DNA of 64,000 nucleotides from Bacteroidia bacterium (GCA_026003255.1 BPGX01000010.1:23897-87896); one strand, 5' to 3'; shown: positions 7,292-16,099, numbered from the stretch's first letter. Notes: generated from the sequence alone by a model not told the origin. A program made the numbers and translations.

Positions 7292-9955
7292 TTAAACAAA
7301 TACGCCCTCAAAAAACTTCTTAGCAGCAGAAAGAGCGTTAGGTACACCTTCTCCATTAGTCCCTCCTGCCTGCGCAAAATGCGGTTGACCACCACCACCG
7401 CCCTGAATATGTTTTGCTAATTCTCTAATAATCTGCGAAGCATTTAAATTGTATGTCTTTACAAGTTCCTGTGAAATAATCAAAGATAAATATACCTTTT
7501 CTTTTTGGCGATTAGCTATCAAACCAATAAAATTTGGATATTCATTATTCAATTCAAATAAGATGTTTTTCACTTCGTCAGCATTTGGAATATTGAGCTC
7601 CTCAATCAGTACATTCCAGTCCTTCTTTCGTATTATTTTATTTTTCAATTCTCTCTTAATAATTTGTGCTTGTTCTTTTAAAAGGTCTGATAATTGTCTT
7701 TTCAAATCTTTGTTTTCTTCTATTATCTGAATCACCTTTTTGTCAATCTCTTTATTGATTTTCAATAGTTCCTTTAATGTATTGAATTGAGAGTATAAAT
7801 TCTGTAATTGCTGCAATGCTTTATGACCTGTTATGGCTTCAATCCTTCTAATACCAGCAGAAGATGCTTCTTCTGAAACAATTTTGAAAAGTCCGATATC
7901 TCCAGTGCGAGAAACGTGCGTGCCGCCACATAATTCAATTGAGTATTCTTTATCAAAGATTACCACTCTCACAATGTCTTCATATTTCTCACCAAACAAC
8001 GCCATAGCGCCCATCTTCTTTGCATCCTGTAATGGCATATATTTTATTTCTACTGGAATGTTTTCTAAAATTTTCTGATTCACTAATTGTTCAATTTTCT
8101 GAATTTCTTCATCCGTAAGTTTAGCAAAGTGAGAAAAATCAAATCGAAGATAATCGGCATTCACCAAACTACCTTTTTGTTCAACATGCGTACCTAACAT
8201 CTTTCGAAGTGCAGCATGTAAAAGATGAGTTGCTGAGTGATTACGAGCAGTGTCTAATCGTTTTTCAGTATCTACTTTTGCAATAAGCTTTTGCTGAATA
8301 TTTTGTGGTAATTTTTCAACGATGTGCAGAATAACGCCCATTTCTTTTTTAGTATCTACCACACGGATTTTTTCACCATTTATTTCATCACCAAAAATCA
8401 AATAGCCCGTATCTCCTACCTGTCCCCCCCCTTCTGGATAAAACGGCGTTTCTTTGAGTACAATTTGATACAATGTTTTATTTTTTGTCTTGACAGTTCT
8501 GTATTTTACAACAGTAGTTGTAGTATTTAATAAGTCATATCCTACAAACTTTGGTTCTTCACTTGATAATACCATCCAATCGTCTGTTTCTACAGCAGTA
8601 GCGGAACGAGAACGATTTTTTTGTTCTTCAAGATGTTTTTGAAATTCTTTTTCATCTACAGACATACCGCCTTCACGGGCAATCAGTTGAGTAAGGTCAA
8701 ATGGGAAACCATAGGTATCGTACAATTCAAAAGCAATTTTTCCCGGAATTATATTAATTTTTTGCTTTTGTAATTCATCAATGATGGCTTCTATTTTACG
8801 TAAACCATTTTCTAATGTTTTGAGGAAATTATGTTCTTCTTCTTTGATGATGTTTTGGATAAGGGGCTGTTGTTGTTTTAGTTCAGGAAAAGCGTCGCCC
8901 ATTTGTTCCACTAAAACAGGAACTAAGTTGTAAATAAACGGATCTTTTTGTTGTAAGTATTGAAAACCATAGCGAATCGCTCTTCGTAAAATTCTTCGAA
9001 TAACGTAACCGGCACCAGTATTGGAAGGTAATTGTCCATCCGCGATGGAAAAAGCAATAGCACGGATATGGTCAGCAATTACACGAATGGCAATGTTTAT
9101 TTTCCTTTGTTGTTCTTCGTTTTCTCTTAAGAAATCATATTTCAACCCGGTGAGTTGTTCTATCTTTTGAATGATAGGCGTGAAAACGTCTGTATCATAA
9201 GTACTTTGCTTGCCCTGTAAGACCATGCACAAACGTTCAAAGCCCATTCCTGTATCTACATGATTTTTGGGAAGAGGCACAAGTGTTCCATTCGCTTTGC
9301 GTTCGTATTGCATGAAAACGAGATTCCAGATTTCTATAACCTGCGGATGTCCTGTGTTTACAAGAGAATAGCCATCAACCTTTTTTCTTTCTTCATCGTT
9401 TCGGATATCGCAATGAATTTCTGTACAGGGCCCGCAGGGTCCAGTATCGCCCATCTCCCAAAAGTTATCCTTTTTATTTCCTTTGAGAATGCGGTTTTCG
9501 GGAACATATTGTTTCCAGATTTCGTAACTTTCTTTATCAAAAGGAATGTTTTCTTTATCATCGCCTTCAAATACCGTTACATATAATCTATCTTCTGGAA
9601 TTTTATAAACTTCGGTGAGCAATTCCCATGCCCAATGAATGGCTTCTTTTTTGAAATAATCTCCAAAGCTCCAGTTACCAAGCATTTCAAAAAAGGTATG
9701 ATGATAGGTGTCAAGTCCTACGTCTTCTAAGTCGTTATGTTTTCCGCTAACTCTCAAACATTTTTGCGTATCGGCTACATGAGGATATTTGATTTCAGCA
9801 TTTCCGAGAAACCAATCTTTAAAAGGCGCCATGCCGCTATTGATAAACATCAGCGTGGGGTCGTTTTTTACTACCATAGGAGCGGATGGGACAATTTGAT
9901 GTCCTTTAGATTGAAAAAAGTCAAGAAAAGTCTGGCGAACTTGTTTGCTGTTCAT
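7292..9955 (-). CDS. alaS: Alanine--tRNA ligase
   Basis: Charges tRNA-Ala with alanine in the cytosol and edits mischarged Ser and Gly. The 887-residue protein is full length. The N-terminal class II catalytic domain contains KCLRVSGKHNDLEDVG and the FEMLGNWSFGDYF segment. The editing domain has the zinc-ligand HSATHLLHAALR and ELCGGTHVSRTGDIG motifs, and a coiled coil and the C-Ala domain follow, ending in GGGGGQPHFAQAGG. It is transcribed leftward and divergently from the WYL regulator; a TAnnTTTG-type box for it lies at 9989-9996. Confidence 0.98.
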   Translation of the reverse strand: MNSKQVRQTFLDFFQSKGHQIVPSAPMVVKNDPTLMFINSGMAPFKDWFLGNAEIKYPHVADTQKCLRVSGKHNDLEDVGLDTYHHTFFEMLGNWSFGDYFKKEAIHWAWELLTEVYKIPEDRLYVTVFEGDDKENIPFDKESYEIWKQYVPENRILKGNKKDNFWEMGDTGPCGPCTEIHCDIRNDEERKKVDGYSLVNTGHPQVIEIWNLVFMQYERKANGTLVPLPKNHVDTGMGFERLCMVLQGKQSTYDTDVFTPIIQKIEQLTGLKYDFLRENEEQQRKINIAIRVIADHIRAIAFSIADGQLPSNTGAGYVIRRILRRAIRYGFQYLQQKDPFIYNLVPVLVEQMGDAFPELKQQQPLIQNIIKEEEHNFLKTLENGLRKIEAIIDELQKQKINIIPGKIAFELYDTYGFPFDLTQLIAREGGMSVDEKEFQKHLEEQKNRSRSATAVETDDWMVLSSEEPKFVGYDLLNTTTTVVKYRTVKTKNKTLYQIVLKETPFYPEGGGQVGDTGYLIFGDEINGEKIRVVDTKKEMGVILHIVEKLPQNIQQKLIAKVDTEKRLDTARNHSATHLLHAALRKMLGTHVEQKGSLVNADYLRFDFSHFAKLTDEEIQKIEQLVNQKILENIPVEIKYMPLQDAKKMGAMALFGEKYEDIVRVVIFDKEYSIELCGGTHVSRTGDIGLFKIVSEEASSAGIRRIEAITGHKALQQLQNLYSQFNTLKELLKINKEIDKKVIQIIEENKDLKRQLSDLLKEQAQIIKRELKNKIIRKKDWNVLIEELNIPNADEVKNILFELNNEYPNFIGLIANRQKEKVYLSLIISQELVKTYNLNASQIIRELAKHIQGGGGGQPHFAQAGGTNGEGVPNALSAAKKFFEGVFV

Positions 9956-9988
9956 AATTTCTATTCATTATTTATTTTCCTTAGCAGG

Positions 9989-9996
9989 CAAATGTA
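9989..9996 (-). promoter_or_regulatory. Putative -7 box for alaS
   Basis: Read on the minus strand this is TACATTTG, matching the Bacteroidota -7 consensus TAnnTTTG, 34 bases upstream of the alaS start codon. No clear -33 TTG partner at the usual distance was found. Confidence 0.5.
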
Positions 9997-10000
9997 CACT

Positions 10001-10008
10001 TATTTTTG
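10001..10008 (+). promoter_or_regulatory. Putative -7 box for the WYL regulator
   Basis: TATTTTTG exactly matches TAnnTTTG on the plus strand. It lies only 5 bases from the alaS box of opposite direction, so the two divergent promoters overlap in their control region. Confidence 0.5.
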
Positions 10009-10070
10009 GTAAATTCTTTTTATGGCAAAATAAATTTAATATAAGTAGATTTATGCAAAAATTATTTTAT

Positions 10071-11087
10071 ATGTCCACCAATAAAATGGCAATGATTCGC
10101 TATAAATTATTGGACGATTGTTTTCGTAATAGAGGCAAGCGATATACAATTGATGAATTAGTAGAAATTATTAATGATTATTTAATGGAAAATTACGGAA
10201 GCGGAATGGAGATAAGTAAAAGGCAAATTTATAATGATATTGAATTTTTAGAAAGTAGTACGGGTTTTAATGCTTGTATACAAAGGATTAAGGATGGCAA
10301 AAATGTTTATTATACCTATGCAGATAAAAATTTTAGTATATTTAAAACACCACTAAGCGAAGAAGAGGTAAAAAAAATTAAAGAAGCTATTCGCTTACTT
10401 GAAACCTTTAAAGGTAGACCACAATTAAATTGGATATATGAGGCAATAACGCATTTGAGAAATAATTTAAAGATTCAAGATGATAATCTAAAACCATTTG
10501 TTGAATTTCAGGAAAATCCTTATTTAGAAGGATTAGAACATCTTGAAACATTTTATGATGCGATATTATACAAAAAAGTTTTAGAAGTAGAATATAAGCC
10601 ATTCCAGCAGGAAAAACAAGTATTTGAAATACATCCCTATTACCTTAAGCAGTATAACCAGAGATGGTATTTAATAGGATATAACAAAGAAAAAAACAAA
10701 CATGCATGGTTATTATCTATTGATAGAGTGATTGATATAAAAGAAAAAAGAGACGTGGAATATATTGATAATTGCATTGATTTTGAAGAATACTTTGAAG
10801 ATGTAATTGGAGTAACAAAGCCAGAAGATGAAGAGGTTCAAGAAATTATATTACATGTACATGGCGTAACTGGTCATTATATCAAGACAAAACCACTACA
10901 TGGTTCGCAAAAATCAAAATGGTTGATTGAAAATGAATTATTAGAAGTAAAATTAAGAGTTTATATTAACTATGAATTAATTAGCAATTTATTATCCTTT
11001 GGAAAAAATGTAGAAGTGAAAGCTCCTGAAAAACTTAGAGAAATTATTAAAGAAAGTTTGAAAAAAATGAATGAATTTTATGAGTAG
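10071..11087 (+). CDS. WYL-domain transcriptional regulator
   Basis: A DNA-binding regulator of the YafY/WYL type. The N-terminal ~90 residues form a helix-turn-helix region (RYKLLDDCFRN, then ISKRQIYNDIEFLES). The middle part carries the WYL-type segment with HPYYLKQYNQRWYLIGYN, and a C-terminal WCX-like part follows. I chose the ATG at 10071 (MSTNKMAMIRYK) because homologous proteins start just before the RYKLLD helix; an ATG at 10053 is possible, while the longer upstream frame runs into the promoter. WYL regulators are often linked to phage defence or DNA damage, and the gene borders the accessory island, but its target is unknown. Confidence 0.82.
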   Translation: MSTNKMAMIRYKLLDDCFRNRGKRYTIDELVEIINDYLMENYGSGMEISKRQIYNDIEFLESSTGFNACIQRIKDGKNVYYTYADKNFSIFKTPLSEEEVKKIKEAIRLLETFKGRPQLNWIYEAITHLRNNLKIQDDNLKPFVEFQENPYLEGLEHLETFYDAILYKKVLEVEYKPFQQEKQVFEIHPYYLKQYNQRWYLIGYNKEKNKHAWLLSIDRVIDIKEKRDVEYIDNCIDFEEYFEDVIGVTKPEDEEVQEIILHVHGVTGHYIKTKPLHGSQKSKWLIENELLEVKLRVYINYELISNLLSFGKNVEVKAPEKLREIIKESLKKMNEFYE

Positions 11088-11112
11088 TAAGAATATAGAA
11101 CTGTTCAAGTAA

Positions 11113-11368
11113 TTTTAACCCAAATTATGCATTATAAATTACATTATTAAAAGAGATTGCTTCGGGAACGACGTTCCCTCGCAATGACGAGCAACTTCAC
11201 AAGAGATTGCTTCGGAAGCGACGCTTCCTCGCAATGACGGGCATATTCTTTATTTTTTACAACTACCCTTCCACCTGTGAAAGGGTGAAAATAAACAATT
11301 CCTAAAACCAGCGGTAGCAAAGAAAATCAGAGCGTTTGACAAAGTCCTAATGAATAATTTGGGTTTAA
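11113..11368. mobile_element. MITE-like element A with terminal inverted repeats
   Basis: A ~255-base non-coding element fills the gap between the WYL gene and the leftward island operon. Its left end reads TTTTAACCCAAATTATGCAT (11113-11132). Its right end, reversed (11367 downward), reads TAAACCCAAATTATTCATTA, giving a near-perfect terminal inverted repeat. Inside are two 40-base hairpin repeats (11151 and 11201) and a small ACCCTT/AAGGGT hairpin near 11265-11288. The right end touches the stop codon of the next gene. Elements B (28095) and C (36669) share the terminal motif CCCAnATTATGCAnTA. Confidence 0.6.
11151..11242. repeat. Two tandem hairpin repeats with compensating stem changes
   Basis: Two ~42-base copies begin AAGAGATTGCTTCG and end TCGCAATGACG. 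In copy 1 the centre is GGGAACGACGTTCCC; in copy 2 it is GGAAGCGACGCTTCC. Both arms changed together, so the stem is kept. The family resembles the ATTGCTTCG...CGCAATGACG repeats known from many bacterial genomes. Confidence 0.75.
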
Positions 11369-11369
11369 G

Positions 11370-11813
11370 TTATTGCAATGTACAGAGGTAGTAATACTTC
11401 CCATTATACTCAACAGCTTTTACATTAACCTTGATGTCGGCTTTCTTATCTTTAACTTGTTTATTTAAACACTCACAGACATTGTTTAATAACTCATAGT
11501 AAGAACTTACTTCCTTATCCAATATCTCTTTGGCCTTTTCTATATCTTCTGCCACTGCTATACATAGCATTTGTAAGTTCTTAAGGTTCTTTCTTATAGC
11601 GTCGGTAATGATATCAGAGTTGTCCGCTTTTCTTGTAATATTGATGACGATGCCATATTCCGTTTCCACATCATCTTTTATCAGAGTACCAATCATCTTA
11701 AGTACTCTTGTTCCATTGCTTTCCATTACCTTGAATAAAGGATATTTTACGATGATATCTCCTTGTATATTGCTGTTAAAATATACTCTTTGATTGCCTT
11801 CTTGTAGTTTCAT
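11370..11813 (-). CDS. Hypothetical protein, last gene of the island operon
   Basis: A 147-residue protein that I do not recognise. It has no signal peptide and no membrane helix. The first half is beta-rich (RVYFNSNIQGDIIVKYPLFKV); the middle has a helical stretch rich in Glu and Lys (AVAEDIEKAKEILDKEV) and the end returns to beta strands (AVEYNGKYYYLCTL). It is the seventh and last gene of a leftward operon starting near 15115, with 19 bases to the gene before it. Its stop codon abuts MITE-like element A. Confidence 0.6.
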   Translation of the reverse strand: MKLQEGNQRVYFNSNIQGDIIVKYPLFKVMESNGTRVLKMIGTLIKDDVETEYGIVINITRKADNSDIITDAIRKNLKNLQMLCIAVAEDIEKAKEILDKEVSSYYELLNNVCECLNKQVKDKKADIKVNVKAVEYNGKYYYLCTLQ

Positions 11814-11832
11814 AGTTATGGGGTTTTGGGAT

Positions 11833-12405
11833 TTATTTTACGAGTTCTTCTGTTTTGAGTAAAGTGAAGTGTATGTTGGTGTCATCTTTTTCAGATACAG
11901 GGAGGAAGGTAAGCATAATACCTTTCTCTTTATGTTCAACCTCTATCTGTATCTCTTCAAGATTATGTTTAGCCATCTCGGTTAATATGGTAGATCCGTA
12001 TGGCGTAACATCTCCGTCCCTTATAGCATATACATATATGACCTTATCGATGGCTTCTATATCCTTATCCAACTCATAATAGCTGCCATCTTTAAACTTG
12101 AGCCCTATCTTGACACTACAATCCTGTTTGCTACAGGGAAAATATGTAACATCAAAATGGAAGGTTAAAAGAAGAAATCTGAGTTCTCCATTCTTATATA
12201 CGGAACAATATACCATTGTTACATCTGTTACTACAAGCAGGTTATCCTTAAGTACGATATAGGGCTCTACGGCACATATCTGTTCATTAACACCTATGCT
12301 ATAGCAATTGACCTTATATGGATTTAACCAGTTGAGGTTTTGAGCTTTACATGTGTAACACAATATAAGTAATGCAAACAATATTATGTTCCTTCTAACT
12401 ACCAT
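11833..12405 (-). CDS. Hypothetical secreted protein
   Basis: A 190-residue protein with a clear signal peptide (basic MVVRRN, then a hydrophobic run ending CYTCKAQ, cleavage expected near residue 22). The mature part is mostly beta strand with several cysteines (around residues 35, 45, 67, 95 and 98). No known domain was recognised. The cysteine pattern and signal peptide suggest a periplasmic or surface location. It lies 12 bases after the small gene at 12418-12645 and 19 bases before the last gene. Confidence 0.62.
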   Translation of the reverse strand: MVVRRNIILFALLILCYTCKAQNLNWLNPYKVNCYSIGVNEQICAVEPYIVLKDNLLVVTDVTMVYCSVYKNGELRFLLLTFHFDVTYFPCSKQDCSVKIGLKFKDGSYYELDKDIEAIDKVIYVYAIRDGDVTPYGSTILTEMAKHNLEEIQIEVEHKEKGIMLTFLPVSEKDDTNIHFTLLKTEELVK

Positions 12406-12417
12406 ATTGAGGTGATA

Positions 12418-12645
12418 TTATTCAATGATTAGTTTATCAAGGTTTTTGAGTTCAAGGATGTCAAATATATAACTTTTGATGTTGCCATTATCATCTCTTT
12501 CTGATACCTTAAATGTCTTATACGTATTTTTAGTGAATATATTCTGTGAGAAATACATCCTACATTGAAGTATTAAAATTACACATAAAACAAAATATTG
12601 GGTCAATAATAGGTTATACGCTGGAATTATGGATATTTTGAAGTT
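12418..12645 (-). CDS. Small hypothetical protein with one hydrophobic segment
   Basis: The frame is open from 12702, but that start lies inside the DUF4407 gene. The ATG at 12645 (MNFKISIIPAYNLLL) gives a 75-residue protein starting 16 bases after the upstream stop. The start has a hydrophobic segment of about 20 residues (LLLTQYFVLCVILILQC), either a membrane anchor or an uncleaved signal. The rest is charged and ends LKNLDKLIIE. Function unknown; part of the seven-gene island operon. Confidence 0.5.
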   Translation of the reverse strand, partial: NFKISIIPAYNLLLTQYFVLCVILILQCRMYFSQNIFTKNTYKTFKVSERDDNGNIKSYIFDILELKNLDKLIIE

Positions 12646-12661
12646 CATATATTGTCTAGTT

Positions 12662-13612
12662 TTAGTTGGATGGAATTTCATACATTTTTCTAAAGTGTTC
12701 ATTGAAAGTTTGTAATTGATGTTTTATCGCAAAGTCATAGTCATCCTCATCCTGAAGATATTTATTCATAACCACCAATAATTCAAGGAAAAGAAAGAAA
12801 AGGAAAATAATAAGATATACAAAAATGCTTAACCATGATTTAGTAATAACTTTTACAAGTATTTGTAATTCATCTAATAACCCTTTGTATGAATTTACTT
12901 CTTTGGAAATTTGTTCTCTTTTAAATTGCATTTCGTATATTATATTTTTAAGTTCCTTTTCATAATTTTCTTTTTCAGATTTCTTTATGTTATACAGATT
13001 TACCAAAGGGGAATTGTCTTCACTATAAAATCGGGTGCTATCTTTAAAGGATTTATTTTTTCTAATTTTTTTTGCTAACTCATTCATTTCATCTGTTTTT
13101 TTATTAATCTCATATTCTAATTTAGATTTGCGTTTAGTTAATTCTGCTATTGCTTTATTATACCGACTTTCGATTATTTTTTCATTATGTTCATTTTTTA
13201 ATTTATTAATATCATCTTGAAAAATAAACTGATCAATGATAAGCGATCCAATCAAAGACATTATCAAAGCAAGCAAAAATCTGGCTACTCCCAATAGTGT
13301 AGCTTTATCTCCATTAATAATAATTCTTTCAATCTGCATTACAATAAACACACAAAGTATTCCTATTCCCTTTGATCCCAACTCGTTCAAATGAAGATAT
13401 AATCTGGAAAATTCATATCCAACAAAAAACCATATAATAGAAACAATTAAGATACCTGCAAAATATGTCATTGTGCGTTTTCTGGATTTAATACTACATT
13501 TTTTCAAAAACTCATAAGATCTGCCAGTAATAAAACATGCGATGCGAAAAATAAACTGATTAAGAATATTCCAGATTGAAAAGGTGTGTTGTTGAGTAAA
13601 TGTGTTTGTCAT
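12662..13612 (-). CDS. DUF4407 membrane protein with long coiled coil
   Basis: A 316-residue protein matching the DUF4407 pattern: two or three membrane helices in the first half (YFAGILIVSIIWFFVGYEFS, then FLLALIMSLIGSLIIDQF), a long Lys/Glu-rich coiled coil from about residue 130 to 245, and a last helix (LSIFVYLIIFLFFLFLELLV) before a short charged tail. The GDKATLLGVARFLLALI segment is typical of the family. Its molecular role is unknown. It sits in the middle of the leftward operon, 62 bases after the preceding gene. Confidence 0.72.
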   Translation of the reverse strand: MTNTFTQQHTFSIWNILNQFIFRIACFITGRSYEFLKKCSIKSRKRTMTYFAGILIVSIIWFFVGYEFSRLYLHLNELGSKGIGILCVFIVMQIERIIINGDKATLLGVARFLLALIMSLIGSLIIDQFIFQDDINKLKNEHNEKIIESRYNKAIAELTKRKSKLEYEINKKTDEMNELAKKIRKNKSFKDSTRFYSEDNSPLVNLYNIKKSEKENYEKELKNIIYEMQFKREQISKEVNSYKGLLDELQILVKVITKSWLSIFVYLIIFLFFLFLELLVVMNKYLQDEDDYDFAIKHQLQTFNEHFRKMYEIPSN

Positions 13613-13674
13613 AGTTTTATTGTTTTTGTTGTTTTAGTTTGGATTAATTTAAAGTTGGATTATTCTGCATTTAA

Positions 13675-14307
13675 TTAATACAAGTTAAATTCATCTTTAG
13701 TAAGTGCGGCAATACCGCGTTTGAATCCAATGGAATACGAGTAAACAATTCTTTCACAGTAACCTTTTCGTTGACTAAAATCATTCATCAAATTTTCAAT
13801 TTTCTTCAAGCAATATAGTGTCATTTCTTTATTTTTCTCTAATTGATTAACAATGTCGTGAAAACCAGCATTTCTGTTTCTATCAATATGAACATCTATC
13901 TCCTTTAATAAATTTTTATGATACAAAATGGAACGTTCTAATACAATCAATACATCAAATATCCTTCTATCAATGTTTTGATTCATATAATTCATATCAG
14001 GTACTTTCAAAGCATCGTTATATCCATCATTTTCTATATTCTGCATAAGATACTGAAACATCGTATCAAGGTCTTTATCATCTTTAATGATAAATTTTTC
14101 TTGGTTAATATCAGGTAGTTGTACATTACTCATATTCGGTGGATTTTTATCTATAAATAGGTCTTCTGGTGGGACGGTTGGCATTTTGGGTGTATTATCT
14201 GTAATGTTTTCAAAAGTATTTGGGTCTGTAGATGGATCATTGTTTGAAGTATTCACTGTATTACCTGAGTTTTTGAAAAGTTGTAGTAAATTTTTGATGA
14301 AGCCCAT
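13675..14307 (-). CDS. Hypothetical cytosolic protein
   Basis: A 210-residue protein without signal peptide. Residues 15 to 75 are a low-complexity linker rich in Asn, Asp, Pro and Thr (NTVNTSNNDPSTDPNT), followed by a helical domain of about 130 residues with repeated Leu/Ile heptads (DVLIVLERSILYHKNLLKEI). No family was recognised. It is the third gene of the seven-gene leftward operon, directly before DUF4407. The flexible linker plus helical domain suggests a scaffold or adaptor, but that is only a guess. Confidence 0.58.
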   Translation of the reverse strand: MGFIKNLLQLFKNSGNTVNTSNNDPSTDPNTFENITDNTPKMPTVPPEDLFIDKNPPNMSNVQLPDINQEKFIIKDDKDLDTMFQYLMQNIENDGYNDALKVPDMNYMNQNIDRRIFDVLIVLERSILYHKNLLKEIDVHIDRNRNAGFHDIVNQLEKNKEMTLYCLKKIENLMNDFSQRKGYCERIVYSYSIGFKRGIAALTKDEFNLY

Positions 14308-14336
14308 AGTGTTTGATTTAATGGTTAATGATGTAT

Positions 14337-14720
14337 TTATTTTTTTGTTTGAATTTGTTGCGGTGAGTCAATGATGATTTCATAAGTGTATTTGTACATT
14401 GATATTCTACCGGTAATTTCTACATATTTACCTTCAAGGTATTTTAAGTTTGGGAAATTATGCGCATTGGATTTGAATATGAATCCAGTAAATTTTTGAT
14501 TGGGATAGTAACCATCAAGATTTATGAATATGTGGCCTTTTTTGGAATAATGTACTTGATAAACTTTTCCGTATACGGTCGCATATTCACTCACGTGATA
14601 GGGTGCTTCATCCGTTGAATATTTCGGTACCTTAATATTCTGAGCAAACAAACAATTTAACGAAGCAATAAGGAATGCAAGCAAAATGTGATAAGTGTAG
14701 TGCATAATTTTTGAATTCAT
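14337..14720 (-). CDS. Secreted OB-fold-like hypothetical protein
   Basis: A longer frame opens at 14834, but that overlaps the HNH gene. The ATG at 14720 (MNSKIMHYTYHI) gives a 127-residue protein starting with a signal peptide ending in CLFAQ and lying 20 bases after the HNH stop. The mature part (ATVYGKVYQVHYSKKGHIFI, then FTGFIF, then YVEITGRISMYKYTYEIII) has the strand order of an OB-fold nucleic-acid-binding domain often found next to nuclease modules. An extracytoplasmic OB protein encoded beside an HNH nuclease is notable, but direct evidence of function is lacking. Confidence 0.62.
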   Translation of the reverse strand: MNSKIMHYTYHILLAFLIASLNCLFAQNIKVPKYSTDEAPYHVSEYATVYGKVYQVHYSKKGHIFINLDGYYPNQKFTGFIFKSNAHNFPNLKYLEGKYVEITGRISMYKYTYEIIIDSPQQIQTKK

Positions 14721-14740
14721 AGTTTTTAGTTTTGAATAGG

Positions 14741-15115
14741 TTAGTATATAAAAACTTTTACTTTGTAATGTTGGTGACCTAATTGGTGACAGGTTCTGCA
14801 TAGTGTGATGAGAAATTGATTGTTGTATTCCCATACTTTATTAAATCGTTTTAATTTACTGGAATAATGATATTGTCTGTGGTGCACTTCAAGATTTGCT
14901 GTACTCCCGCAATTTCTACATTGGTAATTATCCCTCCGTAAAATTTCTTCTCTTTTTTGAAGCCATCTCGGATCCCTCAATTGATCTTTGTATTCAGCAG
15001 TTTTGATATAATTCAAAATATCCGAATTTGGAAATGAGTATGTCTTAATTGGCGGCGTTTCTTTTTCCTTAACATTTACCAGCTTGACTATTTGCATTTT
15101 AGATGGATTTAGCAT
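14741..15115 (-). CDS. HNH endonuclease
   Basis: A 124-residue single-domain nuclease, first gene of the leftward island operon. The HNH module is easy to see: WLQKREEILRRDNYQCRNCG (first zinc CxxC), LEVHHRQYHY (catalytic HH), NNQFLITLCRTCHQLGH (Asn and second CxxC-H). Such proteins nick or cut DNA and are frequent in phages, restriction and defence loci. There is no signal peptide. A promoter-like module (15122-15168) ends 13 bases before the start codon, and three further modules lie upstream. Confidence 0.88.
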   Translation of the reverse strand: MLNPSKMQIVKLVNVKEKETPPIKTYSFPNSDILNYIKTAEYKDQLRDPRWLQKREEILRRDNYQCRNCGSTANLEVHHRQYHYSSKLKRFNKVWEYNNQFLITLCRTCHQLGHQHYKVKVFIY

Positions 15116-15121
15116 AATTTA

Positions 15122-15416
15122 TTTTTTTGCAAAAATGTTATTGATATATGCAGTGGATCTTCACAAATCCACTGATTCACTTATGAGAAATTTGAAATTA
15201 AAACTTTAACCATCGCAAAAGTATCAGAAAAGTGTGCAGTGTAAGTTCAATCAATTAATTGATCTTATTATGATTGTAATCTGATGAGATTTTTTGCAAA
15301 AATGAGATTAATGTGTGCAATATATATTCAAACATTTTCAATCTATTTGCAAAAGCAAAATGTTCGAATAATCGTTCACAAAAATATAATACAAAAGTGC
15401 AGTGTATCTTCATACA
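15122..15416 (-). promoter_or_regulatory. Array of four promoter-like modules upstream of the HNH operon
   Basis: The 336-base gap before the HNH gene holds four copies of one module, read leftward: TGAA, then ten bases on TTGC or CTGC, then 21 bases on TTTTTGCAAAA. Anchors on the plus strand are GCA at 15150, 15236, 15317 and 15399; the TTGCAAA box is always 21 bases before and TTCA 10 bases after. The TTG and TTTG boxes are placed like the -33 and -7 elements of Bacteroidota promoters. Units repeat every 81-86 bases. The fourth copy has a weak -7 box. Copy one also has CAGTGGAT/ATCCACTG as an inverted repeat around its TTCA. Confidence 0.7.
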
Positions 15417-15451
15417 ATTTTTACTTAAATGTATTGTATCATCATTTCTCA

Positions 15452-16099
15452 TTATTCGCTTAATACACGAAATTTATATTGTACGATATTTACAACATTG
15501 TCATTATCGTCAACTTCTACAACAGTTACAAACAATGGATTAGAGTAATGATATCCATAAATTGGAACGTTTATCATTCTGTCTTTTAAAGAGTTGTACT
15601 CATTTTTTATTTCATCAGAAAAATCAGAAAAGAAAGGACTTAATAGATCATCAGAAGCTTGTTCTGTTGAATGAGAGAGCTGCTTTAACTTTTCAAAAGT
15701 AGTGAATAATGCAACACTATTTTCTGTCAAATTGCTATCGTCCGAAAGAATAATATTGATTTTATCAGGACGAAACTTTTCTGATTTGAAAAAGATTTCT
15801 AAAAAACCTATTAACTCATCTTTATTATTCTTCAATATCTCTTTGATGTTAATTAATTCCTTTCTCAATGGAACAAATGCCACCGATATACATACATCCG
15901 ATGTTTTATAAATACCTCTTAATAATGATACTTTTACATTTTTGTAAACTCTCTCTTCACCTTGTTTCATTGGATTTAGATAACATAATTCCATATAACC
16001 GGGTTCTTCAGAAATCAAATCTTTATTTTGACATAGACCTTCATAAAAGATGAAAGTGAACATTAACATTCCAATAATGAATGATTTAGTTGCTTGCAT
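15452..16099 (-). CDS. Hypothetical secreted protein
   Basis: A 215-residue protein with an N-terminal signal peptide (MQATKSFIIGMLMFTFIFYEGLCQ, cleavage expected after about residue 23). The mature part mixes beta strands and charged helices (DVCISVAFVPLRKELINIKE, FEKLKQLSHSTEQ) and ends VNIVQYKFRVLSE. No domain was recognised. It carries its own copies of the island promoter module at 16167-16205 and 16250-16290, and the four-module array lies just after its stop. It could therefore be co-expressed with the HNH operon. Confidence 0.6.
   Translation of the reverse strand: MQATKSFIIGMLMFTFIFYEGLCQNKDLISEEPGYMELCYLNPMKQGEERVYKNVKVSLLRGIYKTSDVCISVAFVPLRKELINIKEILKNNKDELIGFLEIFFKSEKFRPDKINIILSDDSNLTENSVALFTTFEKLKQLSHSTEQASDDLLSPFFSDFSDEIKNEYNSLKDRMINVPIYGYHYSNPLFVTVVEVDDNDNVVNIVQYKFRVLSE

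Noticed and set aside
11113..11368. Attachment site of an integrated element
   Set aside because: No integrase gene, tRNA gene or matching direct repeat at the other island end near 22.9 kb was seen.
15116..15451. Regularly spaced repeats that might be a CRISPR array
   Set aside because: Only short anchors are conserved, the 81-86-base period has no constant repeat-spacer structure, no cas genes are near, and the copies also occur singly before other genes.
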